Shown: one piece after another, positions 24,601-36,285 of the stretch
How positions within the stretch are numbered: the first letter of the stretch is position 1
Layout of the letters: every line of letters starts with the position of its first letter
Assembly (NCBI GenBank): GCA_029449235.1
Contig: JANATG010000001.1
Coordinates: forward strand, 3,844,001-3,908,000
Source: Linnemannia schmuckeri
Taxonomy: Eukaryota; Mortierellomycota; Mortierellomycetes; Mortierellales; Mortierellaceae
DNA length: 64,000 nucleotides
Direction of reading: 5' to 3'
Program-made: the position numbers and the translations under genes
Notes under the pieces: generated by a model
Seen by the model: only the letters and a program-made list of their open reading frames with translations
The model's database searches: none
Told to the model about the DNA's origin: nothing

Positions 24601-24894
24601 AAAAAAAAAACGTACGTTCTCTTCGCCGACTTGCTTAGAAAGAGTAGGCTTTCCGTCAACGCCCTTAGTCTTGCGTCCGAGGATATCGTATTTCTGGCGA
24701 GTGACCTTCATTTCGAATGGGTTCATGGCCTCCTTGATGTGGGCGAGCTTTTTGTTGAGATCATTCTTTGCGGAGGCGGCAGTGGGGCGGCCCTTTTTCC
24801 TATCTTTTTTGGAGAGCGAGGCCCTGGAGTTGGGGCCGATGGCTCCAGCCTCTTTGAGAGAGGACTTGAGGCGGTAGAGGGCTGACTTTGCCAT
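21651..24894 (-). CDS. NOP14: Nucleolar protein 14 (SSU processome component)
   Basis: Needed for 18S rRNA maturation and 40S assembly in the nucleolus. Three exons: 24616-24894 (93 codons), 22305-24406 and 21651-22206. The frame closes to 978 residues, somewhat longer than yeast Nop14 (about 810). Family signatures are an N-terminal NPFEMKVTRQKYDILGRK, RFGEDNPNMTPEEKMLERF, LTHYGQSL and DDFDEDGLGYSDDE. A very acidic Ser/Asp/Glu block (about 430-490) precedes the helical core. The C-terminus FVAREKLRVQREKDSEYNAK with KKAKKMKGKR is a nucleolar-type basic tail. The extra length comes mostly from the acidic central region. It is divergent from CDK10 over 1.26 kb. Confidence 0.94.
24549..24610. 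repeat. (AAAAC)n-type simple repeat in NOP14 intron 1
   Basis: Tandem AAAAC units grade into a pure A tract directly next to the GTACG splice donor of NOP14 exon 1. On the coding strand this is a GTTTT-rich start of the intron. Confidence 0.8.
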
Positions 24895-25728
24895 GCTGCC
24901 TTTGTATGGTGGATTTGTGAATGGAGAGGGGAGGGAGGGTGAATGGGAGGGAGTGGAAAGGCAATGCCAACTAAATAAAAAAAAAAAAAAAAAAAAGGGC
25001 CAAGCACACAAAGGAAACTTTAGTCAAAGAAAAAAAAAAAAAAAAAGAGAAAGGGAAAAATGATAAACATAAGCCACCACAAATAATGTGTGGAGGGAGT
25101 CCCTAGAAGATAAAACACGCTGAGCGATAGGCGAGCAGTTGAACTGCAGACAAACTACAGCGAAGAGACTAGGCCTCTCAACCACAAAAGTATAGCCTCT
25201 AGATTCGAGAGGATTGTTCAATTGGCCTTATAATCAGGCGACAGCAAGTGCCGATCATCGCTATCATGGTGGTGTAGGGCGCCCTTTTTTGGTGAGTTAC
25301 TGCGAGAATCAAGACTAATATTTGGAAAAATGAGTACAGCAGTGTTCACTGCAACTTTGCCATTGACAGCAAACTGAGCAAAGATATTTAATGCAGCAGC
25401 TTGAAAGGATCTAGTCTTGTTTGTTGTTGGTTGTGTGCGGGTGAGCAAACAACAAGTAGCGCCGGGCAAAAACAAAGGAGCAAGAAGGTGTCGACGAGAG
25501 AAATGAGTAAAGAAGCGTCCGATTTTGTATGTCACAACTTTGGCAGACGCACCCCTGACCAATGAGAGCACTCAGAAATCTCAGTCTAACAGTGTGTGCA
25601 ATTCAAAGAGCACGACTTTCATTTTTCGTTTCTTCTTTTTTTCCTCTTTTTTGTGTGTCCTGCTACCACCATAGACCACCGCCCCTTCCACACTCATACC
25701 AAGTTACCACCACACGACCCTGCAATCG

Positions 25729-25785
<57 letters not shown>

Positions 25786-26150
25786 GTCAACCAAGGAAAA
25801 AGAAGGCGATAACGAAAAAAGACACACTTCATTCCTGTCCAGCCCTCTCATAACAGCAGTAAGAAAGAGTAAGAATGAAAAAGGAATCCGATCGCTGATC
25901 TTGTACTCAGAATAAGAATCACTCTCACACCCCCTTGCACAGTCAAACAAACCCCCGCGTGTGAACATAACTTTGCTTTGATGCTGGCAACCCTCCACTT
26001 GTGTCTCTCTTACTTACACACACGCTCGCTCTTTTTGAACAGGAAAGCTGACTCCTCTGAATCAATCGGATCATACAACAGTCATCACCACAAAGGACAA
26101 GAACAGGAATCATCGGGTTTCAGCCTCCAACAAACAAAAGAAGGCACTCG
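24895..26150. other. Divergent promoter region NOP14 / CDK10
   Basis: About 1.26 kb. Contains A runs at 24978-24996 and 25029-25046 and a (CAA)n array. The right half is the pyrimidine/AC-rich 5' leader of the kinase gene. No further gene is seen. Confidence 0.55.
25731..25784. repeat. (CAA)n microsatellite
   Basis: About 17 perfect CAA units in the presumed 5' leader or promoter of the kinase gene, roughly 370 bp before its start codon. Unstructured CAA tracts in leaders can favour translation; whether this one is transcribed is unknown. Confidence 0.85.
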
Positions 26151-28866
26151 ATGACAACTTCTTCCACCATCACCACTACAACCACAAGCACACCTGCGAC
26201 CACAGTGACCCAGACTGCAACCATCGCAGATATAAACATGATACCAGACGGCTTCGCTACCAACACAGCTTCCAAGAACCCCCAGTCAACCTTGAACAGG
26301 TCCAGTAGTAGCACAGCAAAGGAACCAGCCGTTTCTGACGTCCATATGAACTTCAAGTCTGAGGGCAGTGGGGCAGCAGACAAGGAGGACCGCAGGAATT
26401 CAATGGCTAATGGGAATAAAAGCCCCCGTGGTGTAAACGCTGACGGCTCTCATGCCTCCTCTCATCGCAACACAACCTCTACTACAAGGGATACACACAT
26501 CGAGTCGTCAGAAGCTAAAGAACGGCGAGGATCGACCCGGGAAGAAGGACGGAGTGATCGCCCCAAGGAATCCACAAACACATCTTCAACGGGTCATAGC
26601 AAGCCCGCTCGTCATTCATCAGCAGCCACAGGAACTGGAGTAGCTGCAGCCGCGTCAACATCAACACCATCCTTTAACCACAACGATCGTGGGAGCAGTA
26701 GCCAACAACATAGCGGCCGACAACGACAACATGCCACAGGTAGTGGGAACAAAGATCACAAGGAGAAATTGGATGCTGATGCAAAGAGGCAGCGTACGGA
26801 AAAGGAAGAAGCTGAACGGTCAGGGGGAGGCGGAGACAGAGGAGGCCGTGATGGAGCCAGAGAGAAGGACGAGCGCGCACGACCGCAGGATCAGAGAGAC
26901 AAGGACCGGGAAAGAGGCAGGGCCAAGAACGACCGCCATGCATCCACTCAGAGCACTTCCCGACAACAACAGCCAAACAAGAGTAACCAGAGCAAGGATC
27001 AATCCAACAGGGGACGGACCAACAGAGACAAACAGGCACAACCAAAGGACAAGCAACACCATCCTGCAGACCCAGCAACAGTGCCCGTAGCCGGCACGAT
27101 GTCTAAACCAGACCCCAACAGTCTTTTGTCAATTACAGGACGGATGGGCCATCTGACGCCACAAAAATCCTTTTTCGGAACCTCACGAGTGGTAGACGAA
27201 TTTGAAAAGCTGAACAAAGTTGGCGAAGGCACCTATGGAGTCGTTTAGTAAGTCACTGTCTCTATTATTTTTTTCGACTCCCCCGTTTTCAGCCATGGCA
27301 TCTTCACTAGTAATGATCGCTTTGTCAACACGACCTGTTAACACTGCCTTGGCTTTACTCTTTTCCCACTCTTAGTCGCGCAAAGGACAAGAAGACGAAT
27401 GAGATTGTGGCGCTTAAACGTATCCGGATGGAGCGCGAGAATGACGGACTGCCAATATCGTCACTTCGGGAAATCAAACTGCTAAAGACTCTCCGACATG
27501 ACAATGTCGTTTTGGTCAAGGAAGTGGCTGTTGGAAACGATCTGGATCAAATCTTTCTCGTCATGGAATACTGCGAGCAGGTATGGCAGTCTACCTTTCG
27601 TTATCATTTTACTTTTTGTACTGAACGATCTCCATACCGTGAGACGAATTGCTGATCGGCTTTACAACTCTCCTATTCTGCGGATTTAGGACATGGCGGC
27701 TCTAATGGATAATGTCAAGAAGCCATACACGCCCGCTGAAGGTATCAATTATTTCTGACAATTGGGATTAAGAACAGGATTATGCTGGCATTCGCCGTTT
27801 CCATATCTAATATCTAACCCATACACTCCTCTTGTCTCTTCATATGTAGTCAAATGTTTGATGCTTCAGTTGTTGAAGGGTATTGAATACTGCCACGACC
27901 ATTTTGTTATCCATCGCGACCTGAAGCTTTCCAATTTGCTCCTTAATTCCCAGGGCATCCTCAAAATTGGTAAGATCGCTTTCTGTATTTGAAGCAGCAT
28001 TATATGGACATTTCTTTTATTCAGACGCTGATGCTTTGAACATACTTGACGCTTTTTTTTAGCTGATTTTGGACTTGCACGTTCATTTGGCTTGCCATCG
28101 CGGCCGATGACGCCCAAGGTGGTCACTCTATGGTACAGAGCACCTGAGTTGCTTTTTGGGGATCTGAACTACACAACGGCGGTTGACATGTGGTCAGCAG
28201 GTTGCATTTTTGGAGAACTTTTGAAGCACGCGCCCTTGCTGCCAGGGAAGGTTGAGAAACAGCAAGTGGACTTGATAATTGACCTTCTTGGAACGCCTCA
28301 TGAGAAGATCTGGCAAGGATTCAATAAGTTGCCAATGTCCAGCATCAAACTGCCTGAGCAAAGGTAGCACTGATAACTATTTTTGCTGAGAGGGTTGTTT
28401 CTGCTATGCACTTAAGAGAACATGGTTTGCTGACCACATTTTATACATTTGCCTTGATCTCGGGTAGGTTCAACAACTTGAAGAACAAATTCCCTCACAT
28501 CACTGATGCTGCTCGATCTCTACTCAGCGGACTGTTGACTTACGACCCCAAGAAGCGCCTTTCAGTCAAGCAAGCACTTGCCCACCCTTATTTCTTCGAA
28601 TCCCCACCCCCCAAACACGCTTCCCTTCTTCCAACACATCCCGAAATCCGCAACATCCAAACTACCAGGTAAGCGGGTGTCCAGTCAATGGTATAGTTGC
28701 GCTGCGCGAGCTACGACATTTAATAGAATTGAAGAAGAGAGACTGATCTGCAACCAATCTTTTCTTCTTCCATTTGTGTAGACAAGAGGACAACCCTAAA
28801 CTGAAGCGACAACCCCCAGGGGATGACATGGAAAGCATAGGCAACAACAAGAAGAGGATGAGGTGA
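26151..28866 (+). CDS. CDK10: Cyclin-dependent kinase 10-type (PISSLRE) protein kinase
   Basis: Seven exons (26151-27247, 27376-27580, 27690-27741, 27850-27969, 28063-28363, 28468-28668, 28782-28866) close to 686 residues. The kinase domain starts at about residue 350: G-loop GEGTYG (358-363), VALK Lys380, PISSLRE cyclin-binding helix (392-398), HRDL (473-476), DFG (493-495), activation segment MTPKVVTLWYRAPE (507-520) and YDPKKR near the end. PISSLRE rather than PSTAIRE or PITSLRE, together with the TPKVVTLWYRAPE segment, points to CDK10. All catalytic residues are present. Residues 1-345 form a long polar, Ser/Thr/Asn/Arg/Asp-rich low-complexity extension with RS-, RD- and KD-like stretches, absent from human CDK10; it suggests nuclear or RNA-processing contacts (inference). 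The C-terminus ends in a basic KKRMR. Confidence 0.93.
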
Positions 28867-29054
28867 AGCAGGTGACATTGATTGTATTACGAAAAAGAAT
28901 AAAACGACAACGTCCATTAATTTTTCAAATGTGTGGCTGCTTCTCGTGAGGAAGGTTTGAAAGCCGCGAGCGAACCCGTGTGAGGTTCGCTTTCTTGGTT
29001 CCATCAACCAACAAACAGATCCATTGACAACCCAGGAAATTCCAGGAGCCCACC

Positions 29055-30740
29055 ATGTCAGAAGCTCGCTCACTCTACTCAGTAACAGGGTCAACCAGAC
29101 AGCACCTCCGGAGTCTCCTGCTCACAGGACAACATCATGGCCATTCTCCCCCATGTCAACATCGTCAACTGTCTTTGCTCATCAACAACAACCCCTCACG
29201 ACCAAGGATACTATCCCGCACTAAACCTTCTTCGGAACAATCCCTGTCGTGGTCCTCGTCGTCGCGCCAAGCAGTTGCTTATCAAGCCAACGTCAGTACT
29301 CCAATGCGTCGGCGGTCGAAGGATCATCACCCTTCTCTTTACGAACAGAGAAAGAGCGCCTTCGCGACAATAGCCGCACCTCGCCATCAAAGCGCCCGCT
29401 ATTCGACGACAACTGGAGACTCTAATATACATGAGAGCAGCGATAACAATAACGAAAACAGCAGCAAAGATGCTAATGTCCCTGGAGACTCGTACCCGTA
29501 TCCGTTCTCCGACCCTGACTTTCTGGACTTTGAGCAGTGCAAGAACCCTGTCCAACTGGAAAAGAGCGTGGCGTCGTATCTCAAGAGCCACCCGGAACCG
29601 ACAGATCAAGCCTTGGTGGCCATGCTGACCGCCTGCGCCAACTTGTGTCGAGTAGCAGTGTCACCATTGCCTTCCATCTCAACACATCACTCACGGAAAC
29701 AACAACAGCAACATACACGATCACTCAAGGACAGAAGGAAACCAGAAACCAACAAAGCATCAGCAACATCAACGCCGTCAAATCTGCTGGAGACAGTCCT
29801 CCAGTCATCCATGTTTTCGTCCGACCAAGTGTTTAAGATCGCACGTTCGATCCACAACGACTTGTCGACCCGTCCTCATTCAGAATCTGGAATTGTTCAA
29901 GACCTTCCGAGCCGGCAACGGACCTCGTCTCTTCAGGTCACTAATGCATTCCTGGATGTATGTGCCATCACGGGACATTTTGACGACGCTAGGACGATTC
30001 TTCAAGAGATGCTTGATAGTCCACAGGGAGATGTCAAGCCGGACTTGACAACCTATCGGCATGTTCTCCGAGCAGCTACCATTGCTCAGCGTCACCAATC
30101 TACAACTGCGAGTCAGGCCCAGGATCAAATTCAGGCGAGGACGTCAATGGATGCGAGCGTACAAGAAGTTATTGAGCAGGCTGCGGAGGCACTGTCGAAG
30201 AAGGCACGGATGGCATTTTGGATAAAATTGGGGCTCGGAGGTCTTACAGGAGCAACCGTCGGCAAGTTTACAATGATGGCGATCATGGCGCTTCCGATAT
30301 CTCGTCCTTTGGAGGATGGTGTGGAGGGGAGCCTTAGGGAATCAACACCGACCCACATGATCGATTCCTTACAGCCCACCGAGGGGATCATGGAGTTTCT
30401 AGTGACCCAGGAGGTTGCTACGGGAATCGGTTTTGCGGTAGGGATGTTGACGGCGGGGTACTTTATCCTTGGGAGCACACGTCGACCTCTGGCAACGAAG
30501 GTAACTCAACAGACATCAAGAGCAACGACAACAGCACATGCTCAGGAACCAGCAGTGGATGAAACGGTGGGAGAACCAAGAACCAAAATTCGTCATGATC
30601 AGTGTCATCAACATCTTCAGCAGCATTACTTGTCGGATGCCCTCCCTCGTGCCAGGCTTTTCGGACTGTATTTCCCAGATCTGGCAACCACAAGTAAAGA
30701 CGAGGTTCGAGATTTTCTTCGGAAGGGCATGCAGTCTTGA
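29055..30740 (+). CDS. Probable mitochondrial membrane protein with a PPR-like segment
   Basis: A single exon of 561 codons in a CCACCATGTC start context. The N-terminal about 130 residues are rich in Arg, Ser, Gln and His and poor in acidic residues, as in a mitochondrial presequence. At about 298-340 the sequence AFLDVCAITGHFDDARTILQEML followed by KPDLTTYRHVLRAA resembles one pentatricopeptide-repeat unit. Two hydrophobic segments at about 388-418 and 453-473 could span a membrane. The tail is polar. I do not recognise a named family; a mitochondrial inner-membrane protein with an RNA-related repeat is a guess. Confidence 0.7.
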   Translation: MSEARSLYSVTGSTRQHLRSLLLTGQHHGHSPPCQHRQLSLLINNNPSRPRILSRTKPSSEQSLSWSSSSRQAVAYQANVSTPMRRRSKDHHPSLYEQRKSAFATIAAPRHQSARYSTTTGDSNIHESSDNNNENSSKDANVPGDSYPYPFSDPDFLDFEQCKNPVQLEKSVASYLKSHPEPTDQALVAMLTACANLCRVAVSPLPSISTHHSRKQQQQHTRSLKDRRKPETNKASATSTPSNLLETVLQSSMFSSDQVFKIARSIHNDLSTRPHSESGIVQDLPSRQRTSSLQVTNAFLDVCAITGHFDDARTILQEMLDSPQGDVKPDLTTYRHVLRAATIAQRHQSTTASQAQDQIQARTSMDASVQEVIEQAAEALSKKARMAFWIKLGLGGLTGATVGKFTMMAIMALPISRPLEDGVEGSLRESTPTHMIDSLQPTEGIMEFLVTQEVATGIGFAVGMLTAGYFILGSTRRPLATKVTQQTSRATTTAHAQEPAVDETVGEPRTKIRHDQCHQHLQQHYLSDALPRARLFGLYFPDLATTSKDEVRDFLRKGMQS

Positions 30741-32156
30741 ATCATGAGAAGATGATAATAAAAAAAAAAAAAAAAAAAAAAAGAGAACAAAAATGCCATA
30801 GTGTTTGGGAGTTTTGTGAGAAGGTAGTAAGTGACCATGGAATAACAAACGAGGCAAAATGGAAAAATGGAGCTTCAAGGAGAGATATGTCGCTTGTTGG
30901 ACATGTTCTCTGCGAAGGGAGAGAAGAAAGGAAGGTGTGTTTGTGCTTGTTATGTTGGTGTTTATGATCCAGTTCGTTAGGTAACTGTCCAGCCGCTGAT
31001 GTAATTTAGTGTATTCCCATTTTCATCAACAACCATTCTCTCTTGCTCTCCTTTTAGTACCTCGTGCTCACGCGTCCACAGCAGGCTACCGCCGACCGAA
31101 AAGATGCCTTTCCCCTCTAGACAACCACACCTCGTCGAGGCAAAGAAGAAATAAGCCCATTACTGCCTATCATTATTCGTCTGAACACAGCACTATCTTG
31201 CTTATGTGCTACCTTCTTTTGTATTTTCGTATCACTTCGTTGTTGCACAATGACAGTATTGGGCAAACGCTGCCTCTTGGCTTAATCTTGCACGCTGTAG
31301 GCAGATCAATCTTCACTTAGGTTGGTGATTTGTTTTTTTCTTTCCAGCATAGGACTTCAATCGATTTCTTCTTTCTTCCCTTTTCTCTTTCTTTCTCCCT
31401 TTCTTTCATTTTTTCTTTTTTCCTTTTTTCCTTTTTTCCTTTTTTCCTTTTTTCCGATTACCTTGGTTGTCCTTTGCCAGGATCAACGCTCCTCCTTATT
31501 TTCCTCGTCTTCTCCTCTTCGTCGTCCTTCTGTTACCTTTCTCTTTTCCTGCCCTTCTTCCGGACTTGACTTCCTATCCCACATTCCTTCAACTATCCGT
31601 CGCCAGCCCTAATTTTAGTTAACATTCGATTTTTATTGTCTACTCCCTAGTCCGCATGCCCAGCTACTACCTCCAAAAACAATAACTACCTTTCGATTTC
31701 ACATCCATCACCTTTGCTTACTTTATATACCTTCACCTTCTCCTATTAACCTGTCTCCCCCCTTTTTAAAAAACCTCCACGTCCATTCTTCTTGCACTCC
31801 ATTCTCTTGTAAGTTATTGTTACTCGCTCTTCCATTCCGACTCGTTGGGTTCATCAAACGCCTTCAACTCTGCATCGAAATATTTTAACTTACCATCGCT
31901 AAACTTCCTCCTTCGTCTTCCTTCTCTTTCTTCACCAAATCGACAAGACACGATCTCTCGTAACACCCTTTTTACTTTTCCTCTTTGATACCCTATCTTC
32001 CCGATCTTCTCGTTTGCCCCTTCAACCATTTTACCCTTCCATCCGCCTTATACTTCGTACACTTCCACTCTCGAATCATCATCTTCTCTAGTTTACAACC
32101 CATATATCAAACCCATATCAAGGGAGACACAACAAAACAGCTACAAAAAAAGCACG
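30741..32156. other. Intergenic region and pyrimidine-rich leader of the MFS gene
   Basis: About 1.4 kb. An A run at 30761-30782 follows the upstream stop codon. From 31330 to 32130 the plus strand is strongly pyrimidine-rich, including a (TTTTTTCC)n tract at 31408-31456. I see no convincing gene. Confidence 0.5.
31408..31456. repeat. (T6CC)n simple repeat
   Basis: About six tandem TTTTTTCC-like units within the long pyrimidine tract upstream of the permease gene. Confidence 0.75.
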
Positions 32157-35148
32157 ATGAAGATGGCCTCGTTAAGCGTGATTCATCTGCAGGTGTTGGC
32201 TCCGATGTATGCTTCTTCTGGAAGCGGATCATCTAGCTCGACTCTGCAATCCTCAGACACGAGCTCTCACGATGATGATGGTGACGCTGAGTATGGGAAA
32301 GAGGATGAGAAAGTTGTTGAGAACAGACGACGGCATTACCGTTGTCATGTTCAGCGTGATGATAATGAGTATGACCAAAGTGACGAGGACGGGGGTGACA
32401 ATGAGCGCTATCTCAGTAAGTTTTTAGCTTGGTTTTGTCTGCTGACGCGAATTAAGTGCATAGGATTGGCTACTGATATTCCTAATCTGTGTTCCTGGAA
32501 TCACCACACTGACCAATGTGGCACTCGACTTTTTTCACGCGTCTCTACTAACCTTATCCTGTCTCACTTTCGCACTCACATAAAAATATAACTATACCCT
32601 CGGCACTAAAGATGGACCAGACAACACTCCAGGCCTCAACAACACACTGTTTGACACTACCCTCCTTCCTCCAAGGGGGAAGGAGAAGGTCCTTCGAGCC
32701 ACAAAGCCCCGACACAGCACATCTATTCCTTCGTGAATCTCGAGTCGTATCCTTCTTACGCCACAGTCCACCTCATAGTCGTCGGGCCTCCGTCAACGGT
32801 ATCGATCAGGCGTTCAAACTGAATTTTTTGAGCACACTTGGACCCGGTATCCCAGCGACACCGACGGCTTCGGTGTTTGGAGATGGGTTGAATAATTTCA
32901 TTCGAAAGGATCCGTCGAACTCTGGTGAGTTGTTTGGGTACATGCCTGAGGACGAGAAGCGGGTTGTGCACAAGATTGACTGGAGGATTATTCCGATCCT
33001 GGGCATGCTCTATGGCGCCTCTACCCTCAGTAAGATCATTACCCTAGTTTGTTTCCCTAGTGCCCAATAGCTAGGAACGTGACTCGCTGACGATTATTTT
33101 TTTGTCCTTTCTTGTTTCCTATGACAACCTTGAAAAGACAGGATCAATGTGACGAATGCGAGGATGTTTGCATTCGAGAACTCGCTGCATGCAGCACATG
33201 AGCAGTTCAGTTGGGCGATTTCGGTGTTCTATGTTGGATACGGTCTTGCAGAGATCGCATCCATCATTGCGCTGCTCTACCTCACCCCCAAAGTATGGCT
33301 CCCAGCATCCATGTTCATCTGGTAAGTAAGAAGGGGAATAATGCCATTTTTTTTATTCATTTGACACAAAAGTGGAAACAGTCAGTTATTTCAATAACCC
33401 GCTCGCTAATCTCCTTTGTTCCTCAAAATTAGGGGATGCATAACGTTCTTAATGGCGTGGATCAAGATCTTCCCTCTCCTGATGGTGGGACGATTCTTTC
33501 TGGGTATCACCGAAGCAGCCCTGATTCCGGGCGTATTGATATACATTGCCATGTTCTACAAACGGCCAGGACAGACCTTTCGGATGGCGCTCCTGCAAAC
33601 GTTCAGCTCTGCGGCGGGTGTACTCGGTGGACTGATCTCGGGCGGGATTGGGCATTTGGATGGGCGGCTGAATCTGCATGGATGGCAGTGGATCTTTATA
33701 ATCAAGAGTCTTCCCACCATATCCCTTGCCGTTGCCGCTTGGTAACTGTTTCCTTGATTCTTTTCATTTCCTTGGTCATTATTTTTTTTCCGATGATGGA
33801 ACTGCCTTTTTGCAGGTGTTAACATGCTTTGTTTTTTTTATGTAACGTTGCAGGTTTTTACTGACAAAGTCACCAGAGTCAGCGCCGTGGTTAGATCAGA
33901 GGGAGACATCGATTGCAATCTACAGGATCCGGAATGATACCAAGATCAAGGTGTCGAGACAGATTACAAAAGAGAATGTCCATGCCGCATTAAAGGATCC
34001 CAAGGTCTACATCTTTATGATCCTCAATCTCTGCGTCACTATCCCAAGTAACAGAAAAACAACGCATGCAAAGTAGAGAACAAACGCGAGCAAAAACAAC
34101 ATTTTCTCAGGATCCGCGATTGACGTCTGAATTGTTTTCATTTTTTTTTCCTTTATGCAGTCATTTCATCGACAGGGGTGCTGAGCAGGGCATGGATGGC
34201 GATCGCAAAGGCACTCAAGGACGGGAAACTACCCCTCAACCCTTTCTCGAGCGCCAACAGCACTCTCTCTGGAATCTCTGAAGAACTCACCTCCATCATC
34301 AGTTCTTCCCCGGGGTACCTTCAGCCGGATGTCCAATCTTTAATGTGAGAACCGACCAGCGAAGCACGAATGCTGGCACAGCTGTTGAGTTCCCCCGCCT
34401 TTCTGATGGGCGCGATTTCGACGTTTGCGGTGGCGATCCTGGCGGATCGAACACAGCAGCGGGGGATGATTATGATGGGTTTTGCGGTGGTGACTATTGC
34501 TGGATACTGCATGATGCTATTCACCCTCAATGTCTATGGTACATTGGCCTCATTCACACCTATTTGTGCATTCGTTTTGGTGCCTGAAATGGACGGCTTC
34601 TTGTCAAATAATATGCACAATTTCTTTTTTTTTTTTCATTTAGTCAACTATGCGGGAGTCATTATTATTAGTATGGGGCAAACACCGATGACGCCGATCG
34701 TAACGTCGTGGTTGACGACAAATATTGGAGGTTATGCGAAACGCGCAATTGCGGTTGCGATATTCTTGTTTTCGTCCAGTGTTGCAGGTGTTATTGGATC
34801 CCAGTTCTACAATTCGTGTCACGCATCACGTTATAGTGAGGGCTGAACACCTGATTTTTTTTTCAGTTCCTTGACCTAGGCACGACCTCGACTTCAATGA
34901 ACGCGACTGACCTTTTTTTTTTTTACTTCTTTATTCTCGTCATTTTTGTAGCGATGGGACATTTGGTGAATATCGGGATGATGGTGACGATTATTTTGTT
35001 TTCATTCTTGCAGCGGTTCATAATGAAGCGGGAGAACATTCGACAGAACTATTCGGTCAGCTATGGAGTTAACCCGCTCAAGGTCTTGACCAAGGCCGAG
35101 ATGCACGATATCACCGACAAGCACCCTGCATTCCGATACACTCTTTAG
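32157..35148 (+). CDS. MFS permease, allantoate/anion:cation symporter (Dal5-like) family
   Basis: Ten exons: 32157-32415, 32612-32732, 32779-33029, 33138-33321, 33433-33741, 33854-34047, 34161-34314, 34360-34538, 34644-34835, 34952-35148. The frame closes to 679 residues. The conserved body starts at about residue 185: IDWRIIPILGMLYGASTLNR and INVTNARM (the N-x-x-NAR signature of this family), GRFFLGITEAALIPG, WQWIFII, LLSSPAFLMGA and ADRTQQRG. The end is SRYTMGHLVNIG followed by a cytosolic tail. About 12 membrane spans are expected. Related carriers import allantoate, nicotinate or pantothenate; the substrate here is unknown. The acidic, Ser-rich N-terminal extension of about 120 residues is unusual. 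Two introns are only 46 and 45 nt; the latter removes an in-frame TGA. The first three exons are the least certain. Confidence 0.8.
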
Positions 35149-35259
35149 ACGACTCATCATGTGTCTGTTTCTTGCCTTTCTCTCCATTCTTTTTCACTTA
35201 CCAAAAAAATAATATATCCTAATTTTGTAATATCGACGACCACCTTCCTCTCCTCTCCA

Positions 35260-36180
35260 TTATCTCAAAGTGTTTTCCCTCTTACCAGGCTCCCCCAAAG
35301 TGCTTGATCGGTAACTCGATTGTCCTCATTCTCTCCAAGGCATACTCCTTTAACATACTCGATCAGCAACTGATCAAAAAGACACACCCCTTCTCGTGGT
35401 GTCCATCTGTATATCGGACGCCAGGTCTTGTCCTTCCCTGATGATTCCTCCTCGTTCTTTATCCTCTGTGTGATCTCCTTGCTCTTCTCCCATTCGACCA
35501 TAGTCGTGCATCGCTCCTTCCAGATCTTTTCTCGGCTATGAGACTTGTTATATCGATAAACTGGTGTACTACTCGGATGGTTATCCTCATGGGTGCGCTA
35601 CCGAATATTCCTTGCCAATGACTCCCCAGGGCCTTGGGTACAAGTCCTTTGAACATATTGCTGCCGGAATCAAGCACGATATGATAAAACGTGAGGCGCC
35701 ACAACGTCCCTTTGGGAAATCTCCAGGGCTCTCCTATTCTCCTCGGTCATTTCACCAGCGCCCTGACTGGCTCCTGGCATACCGTGATCGATTGTGTCCT
35801 CCAAAAAGATGACATCGGTTCGACTCCTCCAATGGCACTCTGTCCCTTATTTTTCCTGTTCTTGCTGTGCCGCTTTGTGGTAGCACCTCTCCATCCATCA
35901 ATCCACCGATAGGCGTCTTGTAAGATCTCATCTTGGCGGCTTCGACTCTCCTCACAGCTCCACAGGTGCTCGGTGTTCTCCTCCTCTCGCTTGCAAACTT
36001 GGCACAGCTTGTCGATGTTCAATGCGTCCATGGTCGATTACATCCCATGCAACTTCTTGGTCCTGTATGTACGGAGACGGATGTCCTGCTGTCTGGAAGA
36101 ACAACTGTGGACTGGACCGTTGTTGTTGTGCCACACAACCAACGTGCCCTGTCAACCTACTCCTTCGTATCCCATGGATT
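35260..36180 (-). mobile_element. Decayed LINE (non-LTR retrotransposon) 3' end
   Basis: On the minus strand, frame-shifted pieces resemble the end of a LINE ORF2. RLRTYRTKKLHGM, then a stop, then MDALNIDKLCQVCKREEE with TEHLWSCE forms a CxxC...HxxxC zinc-knuckle-like unit (36031 down to about 35890). KIWKERCTTMVEWEKSKEIT follows in another frame near 35500. The W-x-x-RC-x-T-x-x-x-WE pattern recurs in the better preserved LINE copies at 46.9-48.6 kb, so both belong to the same broad group. Stops and at least two frameshifts show decay. No poly(A) tail is evident at the 35260 end. Confidence 0.6.
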
Positions 36181-36285
36181 GATTTCGGAACATAAATGTG
36201 GCAGGTTTTTTCTCACTCATCCATCGCCCAACTTGCCTACATTCACTTCGCCTAGCTATTAATGCCTACGTCCCGTCGTCGTTAG

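Noticed and set aside
25663..25998. Cys-rich small protein encoded on the minus strand
   Set aside because: The cysteines come from translating the (CAA)n microsatellite in antisense.
34315..34359. Premature stop making the MFS permease a pseudogene
   Set aside because: A 45-nt GT-AG intron removes the TGA, preserves frame and keeps the conserved segment; the remaining exons are clean.
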